From the NCBI GenBank assembly GCA_947259985.1, contig CAMYOJ010000015.1:1-64000 (forward strand): 64,000 nt of DNA, given 5' to 3'. The DNA comes from an uncultured Woeseiaceae bacterium (GTDB taxonomy: Bacteria; Pseudomonadota; Gammaproteobacteria; Steroidobacterales; Woeseiaceae). Shown here in pieces: positions 29,588 to 38,460 of the stretch. A program made the translations under genes and the position numbers. The notes under the pieces are model-generated. The model searched no databases and was not told where the DNA came from. It was given only the letters and a program-made list of their open reading frames with translations. The number at the start of each line of letters is the position of its first letter. Within the stretch, counting starts at the first letter, position 1.

Positions 29588-29938
29588 TCACCCCGGCGGC
29601 CAGCCCAGTCCGCGCCCACCAAGCAAATGGAGATGCAGATGGAAGACGGTTTGTCCGGCCGCTGCATTGCAATTCATGACGACACGATATCCCTCTTCTG
29701 AGAGTCCTTCCTTTTTCGCAATCTCCCGGGCAGCCGAGAACAGGCTGCCAACAACAGGCTGATCTTCCACCCCGATGTCGTTGATCGTCGCGATATGCTG
29801 CCTGGGAATGATCACGACATGCGTTGGTGCCTGCGGATTGATGTCGCGAAACGCGATCGCGGTTTCCGACTCGAAGACGATGTCAGCAGGAATATCGCCA
29901 GCAAGGATTTTGCAGAACAGACAGTCATCGTGTGTCAC
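29588..29938 (-). CDS. hinT: HIT-family protein, HinT type
   Basis: 116 residues. N-terminal zinc-type CLFCKI and the catalytic histidine triad HLHLHLLGGR show a HinT/PKCI-like purine nucleoside phosphoramidase. It follows recR by 12 nt and ends the dnaX-ybaB-recR-hinT run. Confidence 0.93.
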   Translation of the reverse strand: MTHDDCLFCKILAGDIPADIVFESETAIAFRDINPQAPTHVVIIPRQHIATINDIGVEDQPVVGSLFSAAREIAKKEGLSEEGYRVVMNCNAAAGQTVFHLHLHLLGGRGLGWPPG

Positions 29939-29950
29939 TTTTCTCTCCTC

Positions 29951-30550
29951 CTAGTCCACAACGCGACGGCCGAAGAAAGCGTGGGACAAAGTGCCGCCGT
30001 CAACATATTCCAGTTCGCCACCCAGCGGGACGCCATGTGCGATACGGCTGGCTTCGACCGAGTGTTTACCCGCGAGTTCAGCGAGATAATGCGCCGTGGC
30101 GTCGCCCTCCACGGTCGGATTGGTCGCGATGATGAGCTCCTGGACTTCACCCTGCCGCAACCACGCTTCGAGTTGGTCGAGACCCAGCTCGTCGGGACCA
30201 ATGCCGTCCAGCGGCGACAGGTGGCCCATGAGCACGAAGTAAAGGCCACGGAAACCCGTCGCGTCTTCGATCGCCATGACATCTGCCGGTGACTCGACGA
30301 CGCAGAGCTGGGTCGCGTCCCGGCCGCTCGCCGCACAGATCGAGCACAGCTCGTGCTCGGTAAACATGCGGCAGCGACTGCAGTGCCCTATGCCGCGCAC
30401 CGCTTCGGCGAGTGCGCTGGACAGGTTATCAGCACCCTCCCGGTCGCGTTCGAGCAAGTGAAAAGCGATACGCTGAGCCGACTTCTGGCCAATTCCCGGC
30501 ATACACCGAAGCCCATCGATCAGGCGCACAAGCAGTGGCGAATAAGACAT
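29951..30550 (-). CDS. recR: Recombination protein RecR
   Basis: 199 residues. N-terminal helix-hairpin-helix with [18 protein letters not shown], a zinc finger [16 protein letters not shown], a Toprim domain starting [13 protein letters not shown], and the C-terminal [20 protein letters not shown]. RecR works with RecO and RecF to load RecA on gapped DNA. It starts 13 nt after ybaB. Confidence 0.96.
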   Translation of the reverse strand: MSYSPLLVRLIDGLRCMPGIGQKSAQRIAFHLLERDREGADNLSSALAEAVRGIGHCSRCRMFTEHELCSICAASGRDATQLCVVESPADVMAIEDATGFRGLYFVLMGHLSPLDGIGPDELGLDQLEAWLRQGEVQELIIATNPTVEGDATAHYLAELAGKHSVEASRIAHGVPLGGELEYVDGGTLSHAFFGRRVVD

Positions 30551-30563
30551 CCGATGGACTGCC

Positions 30564-30887
30564 TCAGAACGGCAATTTCATGCCGGGCGGAAGGCTCATG
30601 CCGGATGTCATGCCCGAGAATTTCTCCTGAACGGTCTTTTCGACCTTGCGCAGGGCGTCGTTGAATGCTGCCGTAATGAGGTCTTCGAGCATTTCCTTGT
30701 CGTCACCCACCAACGAATCATCAATCTCTACGGCCTGCACCTGGTGCTGACAGCTCATCGTGATGCGCACCATGCCTGCACCGGACTCACCTGTCACGGT
30801 CAGCGACGCCATCTCCTCCTGGGCTTTTTTCATATTGGCCTGCATCTGCTGGGCCTGCTTCATCAATTGGCCGATGCCACCCTTCAT
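30564..30887 (-). CDS. ybaB: YbaB/EbfC nucleoid-associated protein
   Basis: 107 residues with the family N-terminal helix ([21 protein letters not shown]), then [15 protein letters not shown] and the C-terminal MSGMTSG-like glycine-rich end. Dimeric DNA-binding protein. GGAG lies close to its ATG. Classic position between dnaX and recR. Confidence 0.95.
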   Translation of the reverse strand: MKGGIGQLMKQAQQMQANMKKAQEEMASLTVTGESGAGMVRITMSCQHQVQAVEIDDSLVGDDKEMLEDLITAAFNDALRKVEKTVQEKFSGMTSGMSLPPGMKLPF

Positions 30888-30903
30888 TCAATTCTCCTGA
30901 CTG

Positions 30904-32511
30904 TTAGTCTGACTGCGGCGGATTGATCAGTTCGATCGTCTCGGTCTTGATCTCCGCGCCGAACATGTTCTTCATCGCCCGGACGTTGGGATCCGCTTCG
31001 AGTGTCTGCCTGGCCTGTTCCATCCGCTCATCGGTCATGCGCGACTCCTGCTGCACGGGCGTCTCCCGCGACTCCGCCCCAAGCGTGATATCGACATTCA
31101 GGGCCTCACCGAAATGTTCAGAAAGTCGCGACGCCATCGCGTCTTTTCGTTGCTTCGTGAGCAGCGAGTCGGAGCGCGGGTCCAGGCCGAGGTACAAGGT
31201 ATTGCCCTCGCGCCTCAGATACGCGCAATTACTCGCCAGCAACCGCACCGCTCCCGACAATCCGAGACCCGCAACCAGCTGGCTCCAATCCGGATCAGAC
31301 CAGGTTTTCGCCTGCGGCGTCATTGCCGCAGAGCGTACCGCCGGCTTTGCGGCGGGCTCCACCTCAGCAACCGGCGCACTGCGCTTGCCGGGCGGGGCCG
31401 TCGCACCGCCGGTCATTGTCGACACATCCGCTGGCCGGAACGCGAGCATACGTAACAGCGTCATCTCGACCCCACTGCGTGGATCAGGCGCCAGGTGGAT
31501 ATCGCGCCTGCCCATGAGTGCAATCTGGTAGAAAAGCTGCACGTCGGTGGCGGGCAATGCCGCTGAAAGCTCGGCGTACTCCTGTTCGCTCATGTCGTCC
31601 TCGCTGTCGCAGGTACCAACGATCTGGTAGACAGCTATGCGCTGCAGGTCTCGGGCAAGATCCTCGAGCAGCCGCGCGTAGTTCGGAAACTGTTCGTCTA
31701 TTTGCCGAATCGTGTCGATGAGCCCGCTCGCATCGTTGTCGGCGAGCAGGCGCAGCAAGCGCACAACGTGATCACGATCTATCGTGCCCAGCATCATTGC
31801 GACCTGATGCTCCTCGATTTTCCCACCGCAGTAGGCGATCGCCTGGTCGAGAAGGCTAAGCGCGTCGCGCATGCTGCCGTCTGCCGCTCGCGAGAGCATC
31901 GCCAGCGCTGCGACTTCAGCCTCGATCGACTCGGCTTCACAAATGTGCGTCAGGCGGTCGCAAATAAGGCGCGGCGTCATGCGCTTCAGGTTGAATTGCA
32001 GGCAACGTGACAAGACAGTGGCCGGCAGCTTCTGCGGGTCCGTTGTGGCCAGCAGGAACTTGACGTGTGGAGGTGGTTCTTCGAGGGTCTTCAGGAGAGC
32101 ATTAAACGAGCTCTTCGACAACATGTGCACCTCGTCGATCAGGTACACCTTGTAACGCCCTCGCGCCGGCGCGTACTGCACGTTGTCCAGAAGATCGCGC
32201 GTGTCGTCGACCTTGGTCTTGCTGGCGGCATCCACTTCAATCAGGTCGACGAAACGACCCTCGTCGATTTCGACACAGGCACTGCATTCGCCGCAGGGTT
32301 TCGACGTCACCCCGTTCTCGCAGTTGAGCGCCTTGGCCAGAATGCGCGCTATCGTGGTCTTGCCGACGCCCCGGGTGCCCGTAAACAGATAGGCGTGGTG
32401 CAAACGGCCCGAGTCAAGCGCATTGACCAGGGCCTGGAGCACATGCTCCTGGCCGACCGTATCCGAGAAGTCTTTGGGCCGCCATTTGCGGGCCAGGACA
32501 AGGTAACTCAT
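30904..32511 (-). CDS. dnaX: DNA polymerase III subunit tau/gamma
   Basis: 535 residues. Walker A GTRGVGKTT, zinc ligands in the C-x8-C-x2-C-x2-C cluster (CENGVTSKPCGECSAC), Walker B LIDEVHML, sensor LLATTDPQKLP and the clamp-loader lid region. The C-terminal domain is shorter than the 643-residue E. coli tau. No A-rich slippery heptamer for making a separate gamma form was seen. ffs lies 54 nt upstream on the same strand. Confidence 0.96.
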   Translation of the reverse strand: MSYLVLARKWRPKDFSDTVGQEHVLQALVNALDSGRLHHAYLFTGTRGVGKTTIARILAKALNCENGVTSKPCGECSACVEIDEGRFVDLIEVDAASKTKVDDTRDLLDNVQYAPARGRYKVYLIDEVHMLSKSSFNALLKTLEEPPPHVKFLLATTDPQKLPATVLSRCLQFNLKRMTPRLICDRLTHICEAESIEAEVAALAMLSRAADGSMRDALSLLDQAIAYCGGKIEEHQVAMMLGTIDRDHVVRLLRLLADNDASGLIDTIRQIDEQFPNYARLLEDLARDLQRIAVYQIVGTCDSEDDMSEQEYAELSAALPATDVQLFYQIALMGRRDIHLAPDPRSGVEMTLLRMLAFRPADVSTMTGGATAPPGKRSAPVAEVEPAAKPAVRSAAMTPQAKTWSDPDWSQLVAGLGLSGAVRLLASNCAYLRREGNTLYLGLDPRSDSLLTKQRKDAMASRLSEHFGEALNVDITLGAESRETPVQQESRMTDERMEQARQTLEADPNVRAMKNMFGAEIKTETIELINPPQSD

Positions 32512-32564
32512 AGAAAGTATGGCGCCTGAGGCTCGATTCCGAGTCGAACAGTGTAACTTAAAGT

Positions 32565-32670
<106 letters not shown>

Positions 32671-32713
32671 GGCGGCGATTATCGCCGCTCGCAGCCGTCA
32701 ACACAAACCTCGC

Positions 32714-33661
32714 TCAACCCCAGAGATGGCGGTCTTTTTCGATCACGTGCTCCGACGAGCCGACGATCAGCGGGTCAGGCCCGTGCACGACATGCTTGTC
32801 CTTGTCCGGGTAATTGAGTTCGGACAGGAAATGCTGCATGCAGTTCAGGCGCGCACGTTTCTTGTCGTCGGACTTGATGATGGTCCAGGGCGCGTCCGCG
32901 GTGTCCGTATAGAAGAACATCGCCTCCTTGGCCTCGGTGTACTCGGCCCACTTGTCCCGGGACTCCTGGTCGATCGGGCTCAGTTTCCACTGCTTCAGCG
33001 GATCCGACATGCGCGCCGTGAATCGCTGTTCCTGCTCATCGTGCGTAACCGAGAACCAGTACTTGAACAGCCGGATTCCGGAGCGCACGAGCATCCGTTC
33101 CAGATCGGGTACCTGCCGCATAAACTCGAGGTATTCGAGGGAGTCACAAAAGCCCATTACGCGCTCGACGCCCGCCCGGTTGTACCAGGAGCGATCGAAG
33201 AAGACCATTTCTCCGGCCGTCGGCAGGTGTTTTACGTAGCGCTGAAAATACCATTGCCCTCGCTCATGATCGGTCGGCTTTTCGAGGGCTACGACGCGCG
33301 CCGCCCGCGGGTTCAGATGTTCCATGAAGCGCTTGATGGTACCGCCCTTGCCGGCTGCGTCCCGTCCTTCACAAATGACCACGATACGTTCGCCCGTCAT
33401 CTTGACCCAGTTCTGAACCTTGAGCAGTTCGACCTGCAGTTCCTCTTTGTGTTGCTCGTAGGCTGTGCCCCGTATCCGGGTCTTGTAGGGATATGTGCCG
33501 CTTCGGAAAAGATCCTTGATCTTCTCCGGGTCGTGGCGCATCTGACTGAAAAGACGTGCGGCAGAGGGCTGCTGCGTCTTTGCCCTGGCCACGTTCTGTG
33601 CGGAGTCTTCTTTCTTTATCGGAACAATGGATTCCGGCTGCCCTGCTTTGTTGTCCGTCAT
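32714..33661 (-). CDS. ppk2: Polyphosphate kinase 2
   Basis: 315 residues. Walker A is GRDAAGKGGTIKRF, and Walker B with the lid is FFDRSWYNRAGVERVMGF; the family blocks RYVKHLPTAGEMV and FKYWFSVTHDEQEQRF are present. PPK2 phosphorylates nucleoside mono- or diphosphates with polyphosphate. The length and a single PPK2 domain preceded by about 60 unstructured residues suggest class I. The gene ends 43 nt before ffs. Confidence 0.94.
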   Translation of the reverse strand: MTDNKAGQPESIVPIKKEDSAQNVARAKTQQPSAARLFSQMRHDPEKIKDLFRSGTYPYKTRIRGTAYEQHKEELQVELLKVQNWVKMTGERIVVICEGRDAAGKGGTIKRFMEHLNPRAARVVALEKPTDHERGQWYFQRYVKHLPTAGEMVFFDRSWYNRAGVERVMGFCDSLEYLEFMRQVPDLERMLVRSGIRLFKYWFSVTHDEQEQRFTARMSDPLKQWKLSPIDQESRDKWAEYTEAKEAMFFYTDTADAPWTIIKSDDKKRARLNCMQHFLSELNYPDKDKHVVHGPDPLIVGSSEHVIEKDRHLWG

Positions 33662-33812
33662 GGTGCGTAATCTCCAGCCAAAACTATTTCGTTATTTTCG
33701 GCTTTTCTCCCGTAACTCAGAATACGGAAAATTGCCTATTGCCCCAGCTTACAATAATCCGGCGTTCTTTCTGCAATAATGCGCCTCCCGACGATTCAAC
33801 AGGCCTGCATCA

Positions 33813-34409
33813 ATGAAATCACAGAGCGTCGCTTTTCGGGCGACTGCTATAGCGCTGGCGGTCCTGATATCGGCTTGCACGACAACGACGACGCAGAGTT
33901 TCAACGTCACCAGGAACCCTCGGGTCGAAGCCAGCGTTATTGCCGTCGACGCCGATTTCGGCCGTTATGACCGAATTCTCGCCAGCGACATGGGGATATT
34001 CTTTCCGGAGGACGCGGCGCCGTCGGACGCCGATCAGGAGCGCACGCGGCAGATTTTTCGCAAGGCGTTTCTGGGCGAACTGGTCGGATACGAGATCGTG
34101 CGTGAAAAGGGACCCACGGCGCTCGAGGTTCAGCCCACGCTGATCGATCTCCGCAATGCAACGTCGCCCGAGTTACCCGGTATGCGACGCGAATTGCGCG
34201 AAATCGCGAGGCCGGGCGCGATCATCTTCCTGATGGAACTCAAGGACTCGAAATCCGGCAAAATCCTTGCGCGCGGCGCGGACAGCGCGTCGGCGCCCGC
34301 ATTCTCGACGTCCACGGCAACACTCACCGACTGGGGTGCCGTGGAGAATGCTGCCGCTCGTTGGGCGCGGTTGTTTCGCGAGTTCCTTGATGGGAACCTG
34401 AACAAGTAA
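33813..34409 (+). CDS. DUF3313-type lipoprotein (copy 1)
   Basis: 198 residues. Lipobox LISAC after a clear signal core; the mature protein starts with a Thr run. The body is DUF3313-like: FGRYDRILASDMGIFF, then ADQERTRQIFRKAFLGEL, PTLIDLRNATSPELPG, IIFLMELKDSKSGKILARGAD and a C-terminal helix ARWARLFREFLDGNLN. It shares all of these blocks with the protein encoded at 37631-38329, so the two are paralogues. The function is unknown; outer-membrane attachment is likely. A 151-nt spacer separates it from divergent ppk2. Confidence 0.75.
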   Translation: MKSQSVAFRATAIALAVLISACTTTTTQSFNVTRNPRVEASVIAVDADFGRYDRILASDMGIFFPEDAAPSDADQERTRQIFRKAFLGELVGYEIVREKGPTALEVQPTLIDLRNATSPELPGMRRELREIARPGAIIFLMELKDSKSGKILARGADSASAPAFSTSTATLTDWGAVENAAARWARLFREFLDGNLNK

Positions 34410-34451
34410 TAGCTTGCGCGACGCTGGTTACGGCCGGCTGAGGAGGAACCT

Positions 34452-35087
34452 GTGCGCCGTACACGAAATGCAATTCGAGTTATTCTGCCTGCTCTCATCG
34501 CAACACTTGTTGCGTCGTGTTCGTCCGGCCCCAAGACCGTCGCGTCCGCGGACGTACCCAGCTACGCCGGCAGCGGCGTCAGGAAGATCCTGGTTGTCGG
34601 TGTTGCAGACAATTACGAGAGCCGCACACGCTTCGAGCGCAAGCTCGCGTCGGACCTCAGGTACGCCGGCGCACAAGCGACGGCCTACTACGTCCTCACA
34701 GGCGGCGATAAACCGATCATTCGTGAGGAAATCGAAGAAGCCGCGACTGACGAGGGCTTTGACGCCGTCCTGATCTCGAGAGTCACCAACCGCGACTCCG
34801 ACGCGAAAATGAAGTCGGGCCCGGCAGGCGCCAAGGCGACTCGACGGGATGCGGACAAGCCTCTCGACCTGTTTCGCTACGACTACGAAGAGCTCAACGA
34901 ACCGGACATGCTCGACGTTAACGTCAACATCACGATTCGGTCCGAGCTGTTTTCCCTTCCTGCCGGGGACAAGCTTTGGTCGGTCGAAACGAGCCTGTCA
35001 GATGTGAAGACGCTTGCGGAAATAATCAATGAAACCAGCGCGGCCGTGGTCGGGCGTCTGAAGTCCGACGGCCTGATTCGCGACTAG
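34452..35087 (+). CDS. Lipoprotein paralogous to that at 41484
   Basis: 211 residues from a GTG preceded by a near-perfect GAGGAGG site. The lipobox is LVASC. The mature protein has GVRKILVVGVADNYESRTRFERKL, then GFDAVLISRVTN and the C-terminal TSAAVVGRLKSDGLIRD; the product of 41484-42125 shows the same order of blocks and ends in RRLISDGMVR. The N-terminal part resembles a small alpha/beta nucleotide-binding-like sheet, without catalytic residues. It is 42 nt after the DUF3313 gene and probably in one operon. Confidence 0.7.
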   Translation: MRRTRNAIRVILPALIATLVASCSSGPKTVASADVPSYAGSGVRKILVVGVADNYESRTRFERKLASDLRYAGAQATAYYVLTGGDKPIIREEIEEAATDEGFDAVLISRVTNRDSDAKMKSGPAGAKATRRDADKPLDLFRYDYEELNEPDMLDVNVNITIRSELFSLPAGDKLWSVETSLSDVKTLAEIINETSAAVVGRLKSDGLIRD

Positions 35088-35146
35088 CTGGGGCCGACGC
35101 TCAGCCACCCGGTTGTTGTGCCGAGGCCACGCCCGGCAATGCCTGG

Positions 35147-37606
35147 CTAGCGCCGACGGCCGCGCATCCGTCCACCACGCGAGCGGTTCTGGAAAGAACG
35201 ATTCGCGCTGCGCCGCTGGTTATAGCGGCTATTGCCATTCGTCCTGGCGTTATGGCTGCGATCGAGCTGACTGCGCCGGCTCGTATCGTAGCTACCACGG
35301 TTTCGTGCTGCGTCGTAGCTGCGATTCGACCACGCATCAGTCGATTGCCGGCGTTCCGATAAGCCCGATGCATCGCGATTCTCGAAACCGCTTCGGCGTT
35401 CGGAAGCATTGCTGCGTGCCTGGTCCGTCTGCGCCGCGCGGTCTTCGGGCGCCGTGACCGGGTTCCAGCCGCCGTCATCGCCGCGCTGCTGCCATCCACT
35501 ATCATCGCGCTTGTAGACTTCGCCGTCCCGTCCCGCGTACAGATCACCTTCCGATGAGCGGGCGAAGCCGCCGGTCTGCCCGCTGCCCGTCTCATACTGG
35601 ACGGCCCTGCCCTCCGAACCGCGATACGACTGCGTCGACAGCGTCTGGTCGCCGCGCTGGAATTCGCCAGTGCCCGTGACCGAGTCGCCGCTGCGCTCGC
35701 GGGTCAGCTGGCCCGTGGTTCCCTCGGACGTCCTGATGTCGGTGGTCATTTTGTTGTCCGACCATTCGCTGCGAGTCTCCATCCACTTGTCGTTCTGCGT
35801 GATCAGCGACTCGCCCCAGCCACCGTCTTCGTTGGCGTAGCGATGCGTGGCAACCCCCGTCCCTGTGCGCGGGTTGTAGGCAACGCCGCGACCGGCAATC
35901 TCGTTGCTGTCCCAGACCGCCTCCCCTCGTGCGTAGGTGCCGGTACTGGGGTTGTAGGCGGAACCACGCCCGTAGCCGCCGTAAGGCCCGTACACGCTCG
36001 CCGAACGCCCGTACGTGCCCGTGTTCGGGTTGTACCAGGCGGACGCGCCGTAGCTGTAGGGATAGGGATAGTAGGGATAGCCGTAATAGCCACCGTAGCC
36101 GTAGTACGGCGGGTAGTACCAGCCGCTGCCGTAGACGACGACCCCGTAGCTGACGTAGGTTCCGTAATAGCCGCTGGTATAGCCCGTCGATACGTAGTCA
36201 CTACCGGAGTCATACACTTTGACGTGGGTTACATGGTACATCGGCGACGAAGGCGGAATCGCGTAAATCGCGGCCGGAATATTGTCGGCAACGACCCAGG
36301 GCCCGGTCGCCACAGTTGCTCGATACCAGACTGCATCGAGGCACAGGTAGTACACGCCTTCGTAGAGCAGCACATCGTTAGGGCTGTTCAGGACGCGCTG
36401 TACGTCGGTTCCCTCGATAGGCACAAACTCCGGTTCGCCCTGGTAGACAACCGAGACGCTGTCGCCAGCGTCGCGCGAGACGCTGGCTTTCCTCGGAATC
36501 TCGGCTTCGAGCACAGCCAGCTGCGCCTCCTCGGAACCGGGCACGGCAACGAGCACATGACCCTTGGGACTGTCGGGCGGGATCCCGGAAAACTCCTCCG
36601 GCAGTTCCTTGACGTGGTGCCAGGGCCCCTTGAGTGATGCGGATTCGAACCAGCGGCCCGAGACCAGGTAGAAATACCGGCCATCGAGGCGGAACAAATC
36701 GCTCTCCGTATCGCGCACGTATTCGAGCCCCCCGGCCGTGATCGTGCCGAAGGAAGGTTGACCATCCGTGACGATAAGTTCCGCCGGTCGGTCGCTCACG
36801 AACACGGTCGGCAGCTCCTGGCTGTCTTTCGACGGCGGGATGGAGGCCTTCACCTCGGTCCAGTTGCCGTCGTCGGGCAGCTTCTTGAAATCGCGCGGCA
36901 AGGAGTCATCGAATTTCCAGCTATTCTTGAGGTCAGTGGCCTTGAGCCAGTGTCGGCCGTGCCGCAGGTACCATTCCTTCTCCTTGTAGCGAAACAGGTC
37001 CCAGTTCGTATTTACAGTGAACTCGAGACGCGTGTCGTCAATCGGCGTGAGTATCGGCTCGCCGTCGGTCATGACGAGAATTGCCGGCGTGCTGGAGTAG
37101 AAAATAGGCGGCGGTTCGAACGACAGCCCCTCCTCGGCCGGCGGAACGATATCGAAAGCGACGTAAGACAGGACGACATCGAGTGGCACGTACTGACTGT
37201 TCTTGCGCACGGAATCACGCACGAGTGCCTGCAGCCTGGCAAGCCGCGCCCCATCCGCACCGGGGAAACTGACCCCCGTGATCTCCGGGTTGTCGATGGC
37301 CACGACCCTTTCTTCGACATTGGCCTCGGTATCGGCAGCAAACTCCGCGGTGCCGAGCACGGCATCGGTTTCACCATCGAGCGTCGCTTCCACAGCCACG
37401 CGGCCAGTGACACGCTCGAAATCCTCCCAGCTTTCGATCTGCGGCTCGTGAATCACGACCCATCCGTCCGCCGATTCAAAGACACGCGGATACAGCGGCA
37501 CTTGATCGACAGCCCGCACCGTTTCCGGCTCGGTCGTGTCGGTTTCCGCGTGTGCCGGCAGCGCAACAAGGCCAAGCAGGACTAATGACAGGGCGAACTT
37601 TTTCAT
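35147..37606 (-). CDS. Large exported protein: triple W/Y repeat domain, Gly/Tyr-rich segment, YNPxTGT repeats, basic tail
   Basis: 819 residues with a signal peptide (AHA cleavage). After an N-terminal domain, three diverged copies of a roughly 95-residue module follow (about 184-280, 281-390, 391-470): each has a P-x4-I-x-GT/DDT-start, a DLFR- or DVLLY-YY segment, a W-containing RW/VW-F/Y-x-A, then GPW or SW and an LP/IPPDSP turn. A Gly/Tyr/Ser-rich stretch (about 470-540) precedes three short YNPxTGT units, a Ser/Thr/Gly/Gln-rich region, and an Arg/Asn/Ser-rich basic end (RRSANRSFQNRSRGGR). This layout is known, from memory, in uncharacterised proteins of soil and marine bacteria. It is flanked by lipoprotein genes. 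Confidence 0.72.
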   Translation of the reverse strand: MKKFALSLVLLGLVALPAHAETDTTEPETVRAVDQVPLYPRVFESADGWVVIHEPQIESWEDFERVTGRVAVEATLDGETDAVLGTAEFAADTEANVEERVVAIDNPEITGVSFPGADGARLARLQALVRDSVRKNSQYVPLDVVLSYVAFDIVPPAEEGLSFEPPPIFYSSTPAILVMTDGEPILTPIDDTRLEFTVNTNWDLFRYKEKEWYLRHGRHWLKATDLKNSWKFDDSLPRDFKKLPDDGNWTEVKASIPPSKDSQELPTVFVSDRPAELIVTDGQPSFGTITAGGLEYVRDTESDLFRLDGRYFYLVSGRWFESASLKGPWHHVKELPEEFSGIPPDSPKGHVLVAVPGSEEAQLAVLEAEIPRKASVSRDAGDSVSVVYQGEPEFVPIEGTDVQRVLNSPNDVLLYEGVYYLCLDAVWYRATVATGPWVVADNIPAAIYAIPPSSPMYHVTHVKVYDSGSDYVSTGYTSGYYGTYVSYGVVVYGSGWYYPPYYGYGGYYGYPYYPYPYSYGASAWYNPNTGTYGRSASVYGPYGGYGRGSAYNPSTGTYARGEAVWDSNEIAGRGVAYNPRTGTGVATHRYANEDGGWGESLITQNDKWMETRSEWSDNKMTTDIRTSEGTTGQLTRERSGDSVTGTGEFQRGDQTLSTQSYRGSEGRAVQYETGSGQTGGFARSSEGDLYAGRDGEVYKRDDSGWQQRGDDGGWNPVTAPEDRAAQTDQARSNASERRSGFENRDASGLSERRQSTDAWSNRSYDAARNRGSYDTSRRSQLDRSHNARTNGNSRYNQRRSANRSFQNRSRGGRMRGRRR

Positions 37607-37630
37607 TCGATGGTCTCCGTACGGGCCGGG

Positions 37631-38329
37631 CTAATTGGACGCATAGTGGTCCAGCTGCTCTCGCAGGATCCGGGCCCAGATGCCCGCGAGGCGACGGACT
37701 TCCGCCGTGTTTGTGGCCCTGTTGGATCGCTGAAACCTGTCCGCGACGTCTTCCGCGGCCCGTCGATCGACGACCCTCGCAATAACCGCCTCCGAAGTGG
37801 AGTCACTGATCTCGAGGATCAGGGTCGCCTCGCCGATCCTGTCGAGGAAGATCTCGTAACTACCCGCCTGCTCGGGAGGCACGTAGGAAACGACGTCGAT
37901 CAGGCCGCCCTTGATGAGCAGCACATCAGGTCCGGGCTCGCTGACGACGGTGAAACGAGTGCTCTTGGCGAGCTCTTCGTGAAACTTCTCCCTGAAAGTG
38001 TTCTTGAGACGCTCCTTCTGGTCTGCATTCAATACGTAATAGTCTGTTGCACTCGTCGAGCGATTGAACCTTTTCGAAGCACCCGGTCGGTACTGGATTC
38101 CGACACCCTGCAACATGATTTTGTCATAGGCGCTGATATCCATATCGGGCCTCGCCCATGCGGCGTCCGCGCGACTGCTCGATACAGGGTACAGACCGTC
38201 GTGACTCATCAGTTCGTCGGTCGCTGAAATCGCTTCAGTCGAGTCGTCGGCCGCACACACCGACACGAAAAAAACGGACACGACAATCGCCGCAGACCGC
38301 AGCGGCGAAGCGCTTGCATTGAGACGCAT
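37631..38329 (-). CDS. DUF3313-type exported protein (copy 2)
   Basis: 232 residues from the ATG at 38327-38329, which has a GAGGTTAG site; the upstream extension lacks coding character. The signal core ends FFVSVCAAD, a likely lipobox variant. DUF3313 blocks: MDISAYDKIMLQGVGIQYRP, ADQKERLKNTFREKFHEEL, GLIDVVSYVPPEQAG and EATLILEISDSTSEAVIARVVD. It parallels the copy at 33813-34409 block by block. It lies 24 nt upstream of the 819-residue repeat-protein gene and is likely co-transcribed. Confidence 0.75.
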   Translation of the reverse strand: MRLNASASPLRSAAIVVSVFFVSVCAADDSTEAISATDELMSHDGLYPVSSSRADAAWARPDMDISAYDKIMLQGVGIQYRPGASKRFNRSTSATDYYVLNADQKERLKNTFREKFHEELAKSTRFTVVSEPGPDVLLIKGGLIDVVSYVPPEQAGSYEIFLDRIGEATLILEISDSTSEAVIARVVDRRAAEDVADRFQRSNRATNTAEVRRLAGIWARILREQLDHYASN

Positions 38330-38460
38330 GGAACTAACCTCGATGTTCCTGGTGGTGGCGATTATTGGACCATCATTGTAGCACCGAGTTGCGTCTGAAC
38401 TGTCCGTCGGGCCGCCACATGTACTATGCTTCGACTTGTCACGGGCCAAGAGAACTATCG

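Noticed and set aside
30904..32511. Programmed frameshift in dnaX to give a gamma form
   Set aside because: No A-rich slippery heptamer was found in the gene.
32726..33670. 314-codon plus-strand frame opposite ppk2
   Set aside because: Ppk2 motifs are unambiguous, and this frame has no recognisable domain.
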